Below, one piece after another: positions 12,170-25,474 of a DNA stretch of 64,000 nt. The notes under the pieces are model-generated. The model worked only from the letters and a program-made list of their open reading frames with translations. It searched no databases and was not told the origin of the DNA. The position numbers and the translations under genes were made by a program. Where the stretch lies: contig JABMCL010003496.1 of NCBI GenBank assembly GCA_018857735.1, forward strand, positions 61,001 through 125,000. The letters are read 5' to 3'. How positions within the stretch are numbered: position 1 is the stretch's first letter; each line of letters opens with the position of its first letter. The stretch is from Alviniconcha marisindica (taxonomy: Eukaryota > Mollusca > Gastropoda > Provannidae).

Positions 12170-15100
12170 ATGGAGGAAGGTAAAACTCTCCTTTCTCGTC
12201 GAAGTTCCAGTAATCGGGATCATTATTTATCCTTCGTAATCGGAGAGGATGAGGAAACTGACATCGAATTTGAACTGCAAAACAGATCTAGTGACTGCTC
12301 GAGCGTCTTCTATCATGACGACATTCACGGAGAGGCAAACGACCATGGAAGAAGCGACAGGAGAATTCTTGATGGAAGGCGTTTGCAATCTTCAAGGCCA
12401 ACGGCACCTAGTACTACTACTGCTACTAGTAAAGGCGGAATCAAAAAGTCCAAAAGCCTTGGATCGGATCATGTTGATATGCCAATCGAGAGCAGCAAAG
12501 ATGTTGCGCAGGGGTACAAACGCAAGACATCAGAAAACAGGGAAGTCGTGTATGATTTCAGCTGGTTTGACATACTGATTGGGGTTGGGTCTATTGTCGT
12601 CTACTTTGTGGATGTAATAACAGATATAAAACTAGCCGTGGATTATTTCTTGGATTCCAAATGGTTTTTTGGTGGGGTGACAACAGCATTGATTATTGGG
12701 CCCTCACTTGTCACATGCTGCTTTGGTTTGCACTGGTACATCATTGACTACAAAATGGAAAAGGAGGTCATCAAAAGGTATAATAAAAAGGAACAGACCG
12801 TACACTACACAACACCATCACATGTTTGGTTCTTGCGATTTTTCTTCACTGCTCTCCTGTTTGGACCAGTTGTCAGGTATGCTGGCCATTATTCCCCTGC
12901 TTTTTTGTTTTGTTTTTGTTTTTTGTTTTTTGAATTGGGGATAGGGGGTGGGGGGATATTCATCAAATGAACAACGCCTTCTCCCCAAACTTTGAATATA
13001 TTGTGGTATTACTATTACACCAATTAGTAGAATTAGTGAAAGTGCAGAACTAATATTATACTACTAGTAGTAGTACTATTACTAATCAGATTATATTGAT
13101 TGACTTAATCACTTAGAAAGGACAGCTCTATGATTAACCCCTTCCCTGCCCCAGCCTGTAAAAATTCTGGGCTGAAAGATGCATGGCCGCACCTCAAAAA
13201 CAGTATATTTTCAGGTCCTATAACATCTCCTTTCAGTTTCAGTGTGGTGCATTTTGATGAAAATATTCTCCAAGGCCAGTGCGAAAAAGAAAAAAAGGCT
13301 GAAGGGCTTCAAATTTTGCACTTTTATTGGACGTTTGCTCTAACATTTTTTGCTGCTGTTTATTTAAATTAATTTATTTAATCTTATAAATAAAATTTTA
13401 TAAACTGTCACATTTATAAAGCTTTGCATTGTTACTAAGTAGTAGAATAGTAATTTCTCACATAAGAGCAGATTCGTTAATTGAAACCAGATGTTGTCAG
13501 TCAGTTATAATTTATTATTCTCTGTTTGTAAATTTTTGTAGATGATCATGATGAGGTTAATTAAGTTGATGAAATGCTCTGAAAAAAAAGAAAGAAATTG
13601 TTTATTTATTCATTTCATTAAAAGAATAAACGTTAAAACAAACAAACAAACAAACAAACAAAAATAAACATTTGTCAGTAATGTCACATTTGTAAAATTT
13701 GCATGTTTATGATTTTACTAATTTCTGATAATACTAATTAATTATTTAATACAATTATAATACTGGTCACTCACAGTCACACAACTACAGATTCATCAAA
13801 CCAGGAATGGGATGTTTTTGTTAATCAGTGAATCATTTGTAAATATTCTCCATATCATGTACTAGATCATGAGGTAAATTAAAATTAAAATGCTCTTTGT
13901 CTAAGTAGAAAGACTCTTACAGTTTTCTTGTTAATGTTACTGTTGTTGTTTATTTCATATTTCTTTAATAAAATAAAAAGTCATGTGCACTGCTATAATT
14001 ACTATTTAGGTATGACAGTCACTGGTGAAATGACAAATATTTGGTATTAATAATTAAATAATATATATGTAAATATATAATGTTTTGTTGTAATTCTTGT
14101 GATCAGGACTGTGGAGTACTTGCACTATGGATGCAAGAGTCGCTCACGCAAACTTGATGAAAAGAGTCGTCGTCGCTTCCACTGGTGGATGCTGTATGAA
14201 GATGTGGACAACTGTCTACTGCGACTCTTCGAGAGTTTCCTTGAATCAGCACCGCAGTTAGTCTGGCAACTGTACATTACTATCATCACCAAGCCTGAAG
14301 AAAATGTTATCGGAAGTGAGTTTGTACATTATATATATATATATATATCAGTGTGTGTGTGTCTGTTTGAATGCATGATGTAAGTATGTTTGTGTCACTG
14401 TGTGAGAGTGTGCAGTGTGTGTGTATACATGTACTGGTGTGTGTATGGCATGTGCTACTATTAATCAGTGTTAGTGTGTGTCTGTGTGAGGTGTATAAAC
14501 TTTATGAGTAAGTGTGTGTGTGTGTGTGTGTGTGTGTTGCGTACATGTGTTTTGTGTGTATGACTGCCATACAAGTTTATAACTGCTTACTGGACTAATT
14601 CTGTACAAAAGTGATATTATATAATTATGTGTGTGGGTTGGCAGTTACAGGCTGTGATGACATTGACAGGTGGATGGTAAAAAATACTGGCTGACAGGAC
14701 TCACACACTGAACCTTATGAATTTTATTTAGGGTGCAATCAGACAGTGAAAAGGAACAAATAATTGTAGAGCTATTTCTGCTTGCTGTATAGACAGAATG
14801 AGATTTGAGTTGAACCTTTGTTCTGTTCCAGCCACAACACGTGCTGCTGCATTGCTGTCATCATGGGGCAGCCTGGCAGTGTCACTGGTGTCCTATCATC
14901 GCTCACTACGCAACTCACGGGAAGAAAAAGCAAAAATGAAGCTACCCAGCATTCCCTTTTTCTTTGTGTGGCGCGCATGTGAGACAGGGGGGCGTGTGCT
15001 GTGCATTGCCATGTTTGCCTCCGCCTTTGACCTCTGGGTTTTTGGGATCCTTGTCTTCCACTGGATTGTGATCTCTTGTTGGCTGATGAACCAGCACACC

Positions 15101-15721
15101 ACCTTCTATGCCCAGCGCTGCCTGGAGAAGGTGTTCAACATCATCTGTGGCTACGTCATGATCTTCTGCTTCCTCAACTTGCGTGAGGGCCACACCCGCT
15201 TCCGCTTCCTCATCTTCTACTTCATCTTCTACGTAGAGAACTTCTTCATGCTGGCCTTCTGGTTCCGCTTCACACCTGACCTTGGTGCTTGGTTCCATAT
15301 CTGGGGTTTCATCATGGTCCTCATTAGCTTCGTCCTGCATGTCATTTTTCAGCTGCTGTACTACACCTTCTTTCACCCCACCAACTCTATCAAATACTGC
15401 CTGCCTTGCGACAAATACACCTTCTATGAGTCTGTCTGTTACGATGTTCGCCCTGAAATTGATGATGTGGTGGGCAGTCCAAACAAGCGATACACCAGCA
15501 GAGAAATGGTCAATGATCCTGATGATACGCCTCAGCTAATTAGTGCGGACATGGCTGCTGGGGATGCCAGGAACTTTCATGAAATTATGATACATGTCAG
15601 AGACAGCAATGAAGGGAATAAAATGCTTGACCAGAGTTCTGCTCATCAAGAGAGACTGCGCAAGCAGCACTCTAATGACAGGCATAAAAAGAGATTACCA
15701 CAAATTCGTGAGACGAATTAA
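12170..15721 (+). CDS. XK-related (XKR) family multi-pass membrane protein, complete
   Basis: Three exons, 12170-12876, 14107-14315 and 14832-15721, join in phase (1806 nt, 601 aa). A polar N-terminal tail of about 128 residues leads into YDFSWFDILIGVGSIVVYFV, the typical first segment of XKR proteins. Family hallmarks follow: FLESAPQLVWQLYI at the end of exon 2, and in exon 3 a run of hydrophobic helices with WLMNQHTTFYAQ, NLREGHTRFRF and the YYTFFHPTNSIKYC end. The C-terminal tail (about 100 residues) is polar. In animals, XKR4/8/9 and nematode CED-8 are plasma-membrane phospholipid scramblases activated by caspase cleavage; other XKR members are poorly known. Closest by eye are the XKR4/6/7 type. 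A DxxD motif (DHVD, residues 100-103) lies in the N-tail. The start is the first ATG in the frame, in a reasonable context (AATATGG). Confidence 0.93.
13636..13665. repeat. (AAAC)n microsatellite in XKR intron 1
   Basis: About six AAAC units lie in an AT-rich intron. The rest of the intron (12877-14106) shows no further feature; the open frame at 13130-13372 is not protein-like. Confidence 0.8.
14325..14540. repeat. (TA)n and (GT)n tracts in XKR intron 2
   Basis: A short TA run starts just after the exon 2 donor (about 14331-14349). TG-rich sequence follows, with a purer GT run at about 14513-14537. Confidence 0.8.
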
Positions 15722-18700
15722 AGTGAAAACGCGCTGTGGCAAATCTCAGTCAAGTATTCCCCAGGCCTGTGTTACTGCAAGAGGGAAAATAACTTCTTTC
15801 CCTAGCCCCCCTTTTTTATTTTCTTCCCCCCATCCTCTCTGTCCCCCCTCCACCCCCATATCACTCCCACCCATTGAACAGATCTGATCCCCTCATATGC
15901 AAACAACTACATGAGTGTGTATACTTTAGGATCAGGAAATTTATCCTGACTGAAGTGTAGTTCTGCAGCATTTTCCATTGGTTGTTTATTCAAGGTGATT
16001 TTACTGTAATGAGCTTTTACCTGTGAGTGTGAGTCAGTTTTCCTGCACTAGTCATGCATGGCCTCATATTGGGCGATTTGGCAAAGCTGGTTTGCTAGAG
16101 TGAATGTGCTTTGTAATCTTTCGCGCAAGACATTGCAAGAGGTTGCAGTGCACTTCCGGGCTGATTTCTGAGGAGGCGTTGCTTCACGCTGTGTATAACA
16201 ATGGAAGTTGGACCTAGAATCGCGAAGCAGTACAAATGCCAATACTGTTGCAGTTGCAAAAATTACCGTGGAAAGGGTGGAAAAAAAGTGTCTTTGCATT
16301 GTTTTTTGGCTGACCAGACGATCGCGAGTTCATAGAAAAAATGCATTTTGGGGCATCCTATAGCACGAGCAACATGTTATTACTTATTGCCTTTAAAGTT
16401 GGCAGTGTAAAATTCGCAAATTCACTGTCACTGCCTTCCATTGCAAAGAAAGTACGCACCAGAAGTAAAAGCAGCCAAGGGACTTAAGCAATGCAGGGCA
16501 AAAATCAAGGGAGTTAACAACCCCGCCTGAATTGCCCAATAGCTGGGGATTAAGGACAGGACTGTAGCTCAGATGAAGGCTGTATGCTTTGGCTGTGCTA
16601 TGCTTTTGTTGTGCTTTGTGTCTTTACTGTAGTGAAGGATGGTATCTAACAGGCCACCATTGTGGCTATTAATGCTGTATAAATTTCTGTGCTTAGCTCA
16701 GGTTGGGTGCAGGATATTGTGTGTGCACTTGGCTGTTCTGAAGTTGATGTTCAGATGCTCTGCTCCAGAACAGGGCTGTGTGTGGTTCACATTCCTCTGT
16801 GTGTCACCTGTTGTCTTAGATATAAATGCAGCAGAGAGTGCTGAGCCTGAGCCAAACCTGGTGCGGGTCTGGGTCATACTGTAAATGGCCCCAGTAATTT
16901 GCTTGCACACAGAGCAAAATGAAAATGAATGTAAAATGATCCCAAGCTGTATTTTGTGCAGCAGCACACTGGTCCTATGTCAGTATGTGTCTTCATCTTT
17001 TTTAAAACATCATTCAAAGGTTCATTGATATTTAATCTTTGACTTAAGTATTATAATTTATATTTGTATCTTTTAAAACAGGTCAGTACTTACTTCTCTT
17101 GTCATTGGCTGGCAGGTTGTTTTATTGAGTTTGTTGTGTGTGTGCATGGGGGTGTTGTTGCACATGTTGTTCTGCATTGTGACTGGAGCATTGTGTTGGA
17201 GCAGAAATTGTGCACATGCTTTGTGTAAAGTTAACTTTCTTATGCAAAATGAATGCCAGCAGGCTAATAGATTTATGAAGATAATTGCAAGTTTATCTTT
17301 CCGAGACAAATCGAGGGGGGGCTGATTTGATGTGTATGTTATGATGGTAGCCATCTTTTTCTGATTTCCATCAACACACACAGATCAGTTATTTTTGCTT
17401 TTTCATTACTTTCGGGAAAGATAACTGTTCATTGCTTGGAAAAAGTGCTATTGCCGAAAGTTGCACATTGTTTCATTTTGGTCTGTTAAATGTTGAAAGG
17501 CAGTGTATATGTTCAAATCAAAGTCAGATTTTAGATTATGCTTGATTTAAAATTAAATGTGGCACATTTCTGTTCCCGTTATAAGGGATAAACTAAAAAC
17601 TAAAATGTATTCTCAGACCAGTGTTCCTGAAAAAAATTCTGAGGAAAAGGTGTACATATTGAAGTTACAGAAATACTTTCAACCAGCTTAACTGTGTTAT
17701 CAAAACTGACAAGACAGACATGGAAAAAAAAGTAAGGAAACCAGTTTGCAGTTTGATTTTGTCAGTGTCGTACATTTTTATTTCTATTATACATTGTGCC
17801 TCTCCATTTCTTTGCTGTTACATTGTTATTATGTCTTGGGCTCTAATAGTTATTGTACAGATCAGCCTTTTTGTTTAAAAAGAAAACCTTTTTTTTTTTT
17901 TTTTTTTTAAATTGAACTTTTCCATTGCCATGTTGCAGTTGTGTTTACTGGAAGCATTTAAACTACATCAGTTTACACTTTAATCAGAATATTTGAATTG
18001 AAGAGGAAACCAGTTGTGCCCATGAATATATATTCTTTTTTGTTTTTGTTGTTTGGTCACATGTATGTACCTGTTAAAGCACCGTGGATCCTTCTTTAAT
18101 GGTAAGAGAAAGAAGCTGGGGCTGCCAGAATAACTTCTTCCTGACACACCTTTGTCTTTGATGAATGACAGTATGTGGAAAGTGTGCAGTGTACATTCAC
18201 ATCACTTTGTCTTTGAGTGAAATTTCATCTTGGAGGTGCACATCTGAGGTGTCTGGATATATTTTTAGTCATAAATGCAATGACAATGACTTTGTTTTGT
18301 TTTGTTTCTTTAATAATGAATGGACATCACCTATCATATATAACAGCTGTATTTAAAATAAATAATAAACAGAAATTTTCTATGACAATCAAGTGCTGAA
18401 CACTGGTGACAAGCCTATGTTTAATCAAATTTTGATTCAAAGGCATAGGCAAACATAAAATGATGCTTTAAACTGAAAACTATTGACAGAGTGGTTGCTG
18501 TTTGTTGTTTTAGTGGAACTAGCCTTCTCAAAGCTTGTTTTATTTTAAAACGGTCTTCTGTCACTGTGTCAGTGACCATCAGTGGGACTTGACTGTCAAA
18601 AACCCTGTCAAGTGTCACAGCTGGTCCAACAGTTTTCTGCAGCCTCCTTGACATTGTTCTGCAGGCAATGCAAGCACAGTCCTCTCCTGCCTGATGTCAA

Positions 18701-19882
18701 GGAGGCAATGTGTACAGCATGGGTGAGCTTGGACACTTGTCATTGTTAATAATAGTAATAATTTCCAAAGTGTGAATTCTTAAAAAGCCCTGAGAGCTGT
18801 TATGTGTGGCCAGTTCTGCTACCCATCATGACCTAAAATAGGTCATGGGGAAAAGCTGAATTTAAAGTCAAGGGACCAGTTTAAAACCAGATTCTTGATT
18901 TTAACACATAAAATGTTAAAAAGAACGCTGTTTATTACGACAAAACAAAACGTGCAAATTTTGGGCGTAATCCCCCTTTTCAAACTGCAAAACAATGCTT
19001 AAACAGTGAAAAATGACGTAGAACTAGGACACTAATCTGCTTTTGATTGAGCTATGTTGTTTTTGTCTTGATTTTAATTTCTGCTTGATGAAACTTGTTT
19101 TGAGAGGTCTAGTTCCTGTAATAGCGTGTGCAGAACTTTTTTTATCTACCCAGATTTTTTGTTTGTTTTGTTTTTGATTTTGTTGGTTGTTGGTTGAACA
19201 TAACGTCATCTGTGTTGTTTTTTGTGTTTTTTCATACATCAACAACCTGTGCTAAACAGGGTGTATGTAGTTTTCTAAAATGTGTGTTTATGACATTCAG
19301 CAATGGCAAATACTATTCACTGTGTGCTTCATGTATACAGGTGTAGTTTGGTGATGGGTTTGTAAACTTTATGTAAATTTTCTGCTTTTTATGGTAATGG
19401 GAAACTTTTAACACATTGCCATACAAGTCTCACTCAGGTATATATATTTTAACATCAATTTCATAGTTTTTGTGGAAGTTTGTTTAAGTGCTTACTGCAT
19501 AACAAGTTTTAGTGTGTTACGGGTATAAATTTTGCTTGTGTTTGGTTTTTATAGTTTGTACTAAGGTTCATTAATATGTGTATGATTGTCTTGATTTTCA
19601 ATAACTGAAATTTCCTTTATGAAGTTTAAAGTTGCATCCCCAGAGGTATTAAAAAGAAAAAAGAAGTAGTTTTAAGTGTTGCTGTATAAAAAACAAAACA
19701 AAAAACACACCACATATATCATTTTGAATATTGTTTTTGCAACTTGACAACACAACAGTACTTCAGGATCAGGTAAAAAAATAAAAAATAAAAATCTTAG
19801 CACTTAAAGCCACATTCTTCAGTTGTCCTTAATGTCAGCTTTCAGATAACTGAAACTCTGCAAACATTGCTAGAAAAATAAA
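15722..19882 (+). other. XKR 3' region: probable long 3'UTR, no other gene
   Basis: No exon-like ORF was found. The + strand is strongly T/GT-rich, which is typical of a long 3'UTR. Candidate poly(A) signals AATAAA occur at 18357-18362, 18364-18369 and 19877-19882. Which one is used cannot be told from the sequence. A pure T run lies at about 17889-17907. Confidence 0.45.
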
Positions 19883-20690
19883 CTGTTTGGATGTAATACC
19901 CTCAGTGGATGCAATTTCTTTTCCTAGTGGCCCTTCAGATGATGTACTGCACTGAGTGCTTGCTTGTTTGCAGATCCTGATTCATTTCTAGTATTTTGTA
20001 AAGGTTCATTTTATTCATCTAAAAGAGTGTGTTTTTAAAGCAATTAAATTTAAAATTTTTTTAGTCAAAAGTGCTTGTTTGTACTTTGTGCCATAATTGT
20101 TGCAGTGAGCTTTTTAAAAGTCTGTGCACATGTGATAAGGGTTTGCCAAAAAATGTGTCAAAGAAACAAGGTAGTTTGGAAGTTCATGGATCTCCATTCA
20201 GGGAAGTCTTTTTATATATATGTGTGTGGGTTTCTCTTGGTTTTACTGGGTTGTGCCATAGTCTGAACTGGACTGTTATTTGTTGCTGATCCTGTTCCTA
20301 CTTGACTGCCATCTGTTGCGGGCAGCGATCAGTTTGGGGATGTGCTAGTAGGCACAGCATACGCACATGTTTGATGTTACAGTTCAGTCCATATGAACAC
20401 AGCTCATGGCTGAATTGGATGCCCACTTCATTTCCACCAGATCCAACTTGGTGGCCTGCCTGCATTTGTGCTTGTAAGCGTTGGTGTTGATGCCTTTGCC
20501 TTTGCCTTCTCCTTCAGCAGCACTGTGCACAGATGATGTGAACTGACCCCCATGAGAACTTGGCCACTGCCTGTCAATGTCAGTATTCCTGGTCCAATTC
20601 CAGCGCTGAAGCCCATTTTCTCTGCCTCCTCACGTAACAACCCCCTTTCTGGGCCATCCCCACTCCCCTCACTGTTGCACCTCTCACCCC
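19883..20690. other. Intergenic stretch, nothing recognised
   Basis: I see no domain, RNA gene or repeat family here. Short open frames at 20071-20289 and 20302-20490 lack protein character and splice context. Confidence 0.4.
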
Positions 20691-20699
20691 TCCCACCAC

Positions 20700-21135
20700 C
20701 TCACTTCCTGTCTTCTGACAACCCAGGCATCTCCACACTCTCATGCCACTTCCTGTCTTCTGACCACCCAGACACCTGTGCACTCTCATGCGCCTCCCCT
20801 GTCCCTTGCACCTTTCACCCTCCACCCTTCACATCTTTTCGTGTCTTCTGACCACCCAGGAGCCTGCGCACTCTCATGCACCACCCCTGCCCCTTGCACC
20901 TCTCACCCTCCACCCTTCACATCTTTTCATGTCTTCTGACCACCCAGGAGCCTGCGCACACACAATGCACCACCCTTGCACCTCTCACCCTCCACCCTTC
21001 ACATCTTTTCATGTCTTCTGACCACCCAGGCACCTGCGCACTTTCATGCGCCTCCCCCTCCCCTTGCACCTCTCACCCTCCACCCCACTTCCTGTCTTCT
21101 GACCACCCAGGCACTTCCGCACTCTCATGACCCTC
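20700..21135. repeat. Pyrimidine-rich minisatellite, unit about 85 bp
   Basis: Five to six units are anchored on GTCTTCTGACCACCCAGG (near 20755, 20842, 20932, 21014 and 21096; one diverged short unit near 20713). Each continues with CACCTGCGCACTCTCATGC, then CTTGCACCTCTCACCCTCCA. The Pro/Ser/His-rich frames are repeat artefacts. Confidence 0.9.
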
Positions 21136-21144
21136 CTGCCTAGC

Positions 21145-21325
21145 TGTGGTGATTGGTGTTTAAACTCAAGTTCACTTACAACTTCCACATTATTAGCTGG
21201 ATTATTTACTTAGTCAAGCTGGCTTGTGTGTGTGTGATGTGATTGGTGTTTAAACTCAAGTTCACTTAACAGTGCAACTTCCACATTATTAGCTGGATTA
21301 TTTACTTAGTCAAGCTGGAAATTAT
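21145..21325. repeat. Direct duplication of about 85 bp
   Basis: Two nearly identical copies (about 21150-21225 and 21238-21320) contain GATTGGTGTTTAAACTCAAG, ACTTCCACATTATTAGCTGG and ATTATTTACTTAGTCAAGCT. The second copy has a few extra bases (CAGTG). The high identity implies recent duplication. Confidence 0.9.
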
Positions 21326-21386
21326 TTTTGTGTGTGGTTGTGTTGTTAGTTACGTTTTTTGTTTTGTTTTACTTTTTGTGATATTG

Positions 21387-21418
<32 letters not shown>

Positions 21419-23395
21419 TTAACAGGGTAATCAGAACAGATGAGCACCGGTACTATCCTGTTAGGATTTAACTCAAAACAGCTGTCACTCAGTGACTCAG
21501 AGGCCAAAAGATGTACATATATATATCAACCTTTTGTGACCTCTTGTATATATTTATAACAACAAAATGTATTTAACATGTACATATATTATGCATATTC
21601 AATACTGTTGTATTTTTGCATATCAGTCAAAAATATGCACAATCATAATTTCATATGATTTACTGCTCAACTGAAACTACATCAATAATTTATATTATAC
21701 AGATCCCTACAGCACAAAAAGCAGCCTGTATCAAATTGTTCCATCTGTATATTAGCAGGACATCAGAATGCAGGACATCAGAATGCTGCTTTGCAGCCAG
21801 TTTCTGCTCTGTCTTCTCAGCAGTGACCCTGCTTGGGTTATGAAACTTCTGATACATCCTCAAATGCCATTCACCTTTTTCAAGGGTTGGAAAGTGGGGA
21901 AAATGGCCTTTGGGGAAGGTTTTCAAAGTTGGTGAATGTTATGGTAATAATCAACAGATAATCTATAGTAGTGAGTTGAAATCTGGGTCACCTTGCCCAA
22001 GGTCAAGGAAAGGTCAACAAAATATATATATTATATATAAAAAAAATTGTTGTATTTTTGCCCTCTTTGCACACCAAAAATATCAGTAATGAAGAACATT
22101 GATCATAGATATCACTCGAAGAAAAAGAAGGCAGCTGCAGTAGAGTCACGCTGTAGAGGCTTCTGGCCTGCCCATCACCTGAGCGTGTCAGCCAATCAGA
22201 GCACCACAAATAATGTTCTGCACAAAAAAACATGACAGACAGACAGGGTACTGAGACTGTGCTGGGTGCTGAGAGAGAGAGAGAGAGGACATGAACTTAA
22301 TATGCTTAACATATGTGATGTGTATTGTGGAACTGTATCAACTGTTTCTTATTTTGTCTTTTTCCAGTGCCTATTGGAATTATTGTGATATTTTATATAT
22401 ATTTTTTATGTACATGTCGGCGTTAGTCCATGTTAGTATTGTTATTTTATTAATGTATATATTTTTATGGGCCTGTGTGAGTATACTTTGTGTCAGAATA
22501 CTAATAATAGCATTATATTAGTAGAACTACTTTCAACATGTAAGGTGCTTAGAACTTTATTTTGGATTTGCGCCATGTAAATATTGCTTGACTGATTGAC
22601 TAATAGGGCAGTGTGTTCAAACAGCCTGTAAAACCCACCAGTCACACCATGTTTGAAAAGGCCTTGTCCCCTTTGCTGGTCCCAATGACCTGGCATGCAG
22701 GCGATGCAGGAATATATCCCTAATCTAGCCTCTGCATGTCCTGTGTCACTTGCATTTGAGATGGTTGGAGTACTGCAAATCTTTGCAAAAATTGTGTAAC
22801 TGTGTGCTGTCTTCTTCTCCCTCTTCTGATAATGACCATTGGTCAGTAATCTCACAAGTAGTATAATTTTCATGAGTGCACAGCTGGGAGTGGGTGGGGG
22901 GGGGGGGGGGGGGGGTCTTTGTTGTAGATATGATGACACCCTCAAAATGAAGGTACCAAGGGAGGGAGACTACTACTTCTGGAACAAGCTCATTCCAGTC
23001 TCAGACTGTGCTGAGACTTTTACTGGGTCAAATGTGTTCATATAATATGATTTATAAACTTGTTTTATTTCTCATGTTGTATTAATTTTTAAACAAAAAT
23101 AATACAACAGCAAAACATGGCATGCACATTTGACAAGTAACTTTTTTTTTTAATTTGCTTCTGATTTGTGCCTTCAGCTTTGCTTTGACCTCATCCACTA
23201 CATCTTAACAGTTGTCATTGTAGTTGTTACTTGCTTTTGGTTTAGTATTATCTTCTTCTTTGCCTTGCTTGATGATGTGCTACAAGTTTCATAATTCACT
23301 GTGATTGTAGGTCAGTTTGCTGCATGTATTATGAACAGTCAATACTCAGTAATTATGTATAATAAACTAGAAAAAAGTGCATAGATTGTCATAGT

Positions 23396-23434
23396 GTATG
23401 TGTGTGTGTGTGCGCGTGTGTGTGTGCGTGCATC

Positions 23435-23494
<60 letters not shown>
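23396..23494. repeat. (GT)n microsatellite
   Basis: About 100 bp of near-pure GT with a few GC and AT interruptions. Cys/Val and Thr/His frames are artefacts. Confidence 0.95.
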
Positions 23495-23497
<3 letters not shown>

Positions 23498-23924
23498 AAA
23501 GTGATGTGCCTTTTTTTCTTTTCTTTTTTTTGAGTGTAAAAAGAAAGACATTCAGTACTCTCTGTCACTGCCTCTCTCCACAGTTCATATAGCTAGAATG
23601 AAGCTTGTATAGCTGTATGATTTTTGCTCTCCCTCCCTCTCTCTCTCTCTCTCTTTCAAATTAATAACAGTATTGTACAATTTCTATCACAGCCATAACA
23701 TTACCACTCTGAGCACTGCAGACCTGTGTAGATATCTTGATGTCAGTCCAGCTGAGATGTCAACTGAATTGCAGATGAAGAAATTAAGTTCCCTTCTGTT
23801 AGGAACCAGTAGAGCTGGCAAATGTTCTCCCTTTAAAGCCTGGAGTAGGTCAGAGTATAGCCATGCATGCTTTGCCCACTACCAGGATTTTTTTCCTTGT
23901 ACTTATTTCTCGCTTCCTGATCCA

Positions 23925-24215
23925 TTAATAATAATGGACAGTTCTTATAAAGCACAAATCGTTTTGCAAAACAAAAACTCAATGCGTTAGCAGACACCAT
24001 TTATGCACATGCATGCTGACATACAATTAATCTATTGTCACAGGAATGGTCAGCCTAGCTTCATGAAAAGCCCTGTGTAAAGAGGAAAGTCTTGAGCTGG
24101 GTTTTGAACCAAGGCAGATTGGGGATATTTCACAGACTTGCCTGCAGTGAATTCCAGACAGATGGAGTGACGAAATGGAACAAGCATGCACCAAAGGATT
24201 TGAGATTATGTTTTG
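23925..24215 (+). mobile_element. Non-autonomous interspersed repeat (probable)
   Basis: It begins with AATAATGGACAGTTCTTATA followed by AAGCACAAATCGTTTTGCAA, and continues through GGAAAGTCTTGAGCTGGGTT and a purine-rich end. The 'stationary count + tataaagcgc' start is shared with shorter fragments at 10021 and 61083. It has no coding capacity. Both ends are uncertain. Confidence 0.45.
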
Positions 24216-24815
24216 GAATTTTCAAAAGCTTCTTGCCTGAGGATCAGAGGGTGCATGAAGTTTGATAAGTGCAGAGAAAAGCTGAAATGTAAGAGGGGAG
24301 TGTACTGTCAAAGTGATGGTGTGCACAAGTCACTATCATGTACTCGCAGCAGAAGTTTACAGGCAGCTGATGCAGTTCATTTAACAGTGGCGTTATGTGA
24401 TCTCCATTAAGTTTCTGCAACAACAACAAAAAAAGACATGCTGAACTGTTCTGAATGCTCTGCAATCAACCTATCTTTTGCACAGGTATTGTCCAAATCC
24501 TTTCCCTATTTTTCTAACTGCATTAGTTTTGGCTAATGCAGTTGCCCATGTGGGCCTGCAGAATAAAACAGGTCACCCGTCTCATAGTCACAAGTGATTT
24601 AACGTTTAAACAGGTTCCCATGGTGAGTGCCAATGAAATATAAATAGGTGCCAAAACATCTTGTGCATTGATAGATAGACAGATGGCTGGTTTTCAATGT
24701 TGTAACAGTGGATTAGACAGACTTGCAGTTTAGTGACATTGAATGCTGTTTTGAATTGATGTAAAAAAGAAAAGAAAGTAATGTCTGATTTCTCTGGAAG
24801 TGACCCTATGTTCAT

Positions 24816-24912
24816 TCAGTGTGGCTTTACATCCACAGAAACCCTAAGGCTTATTAGGGATGAGCAGCCTAGGACAGCCACCTCAACTTTCACACAGTTC
24901 CTGAGCTCTGGA
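24816..24912 (+). mobile_element. Foldback-family element, single arm
   Basis: GGCTTTACATCCACAGAAAC, GGCTTATTAGGGATGAGC and CACCTCAACTTTCACACAG match one arm of the palindromic element at 60611-60855 and the arms at 52203-52524. Only one arm is present here. Confidence 0.75.
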
Positions 24913-25438
24913 CCCTATGTGGTTGACAAGATGTTAAAATCCAAGAACTAACTAACTATGAAAAATGCACAAGAATCAAATCTTATTGATCCAAATCTGA
25001 TGTTTGAAAAATAATATCTCATAGACGGACTGGTCAACCAGGTTCAAAATGTTAATTGAATGAATGTAAATGTGTATTAATTTGATTAAATTCGATCACC
25101 CTGTAAATATTTTGTCAACATTTATCTGCCTTTAAGCCTTTTAAATGGCTGATGTTATGTGTAAATTATGTATAACGTATCATGCAAAATATAAATGTAC
25201 TTTCAGTCATACTTTCATAAATCATCAGTTTGTCTTTTGTTAATTTAGAGTCATTGTAAATAGGCAAGTGCCCTTTCTGAAAGTGACTGTTTTATGAAAT
25301 GTGTAATTTCTAGTCACAAAATGGTAAAACGTATGTCGAAATAAATATATTTGTATACAGATCAACTCAAAAGGAGAACAGATTGAGCAAGAGAGATTAT
25401 ATTTTGTTGCATTCCTGTAAGACGATACCTTTGTACTC

Positions 25439-25474
25439 CACGCATGCGCCCTTCACTCTAAAGCCAACGACAAA
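25439..25474 (+). promoter_or_regulatory. Raver 5'UTR / promoter-proximal NRF1-like motif
   Basis: CACGCATGCGCC lies about 25 bp before the raver start codon. It contains GCATGCGC, the core of the NRF1 palindrome often found in promoters of housekeeping genes. Two positions differ from the full consensus. The region from 25380 shows no TATA box. Confidence 0.35.

Larger units (their letters stand above)
21383..25438. other. Intergenic spacer with microsatellites and repeat fragments
   Basis: It contains a GT tract (21385-21412), a G run (22896-22915), a long GT tract (about 23396-23494), a CT tract (about 23630-23655) and interspersed-repeat fragments listed separately. CAAGGTCAAGG near 21999 is a nuclear-receptor-like half-site. 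No supported gene. Confidence 0.5.
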
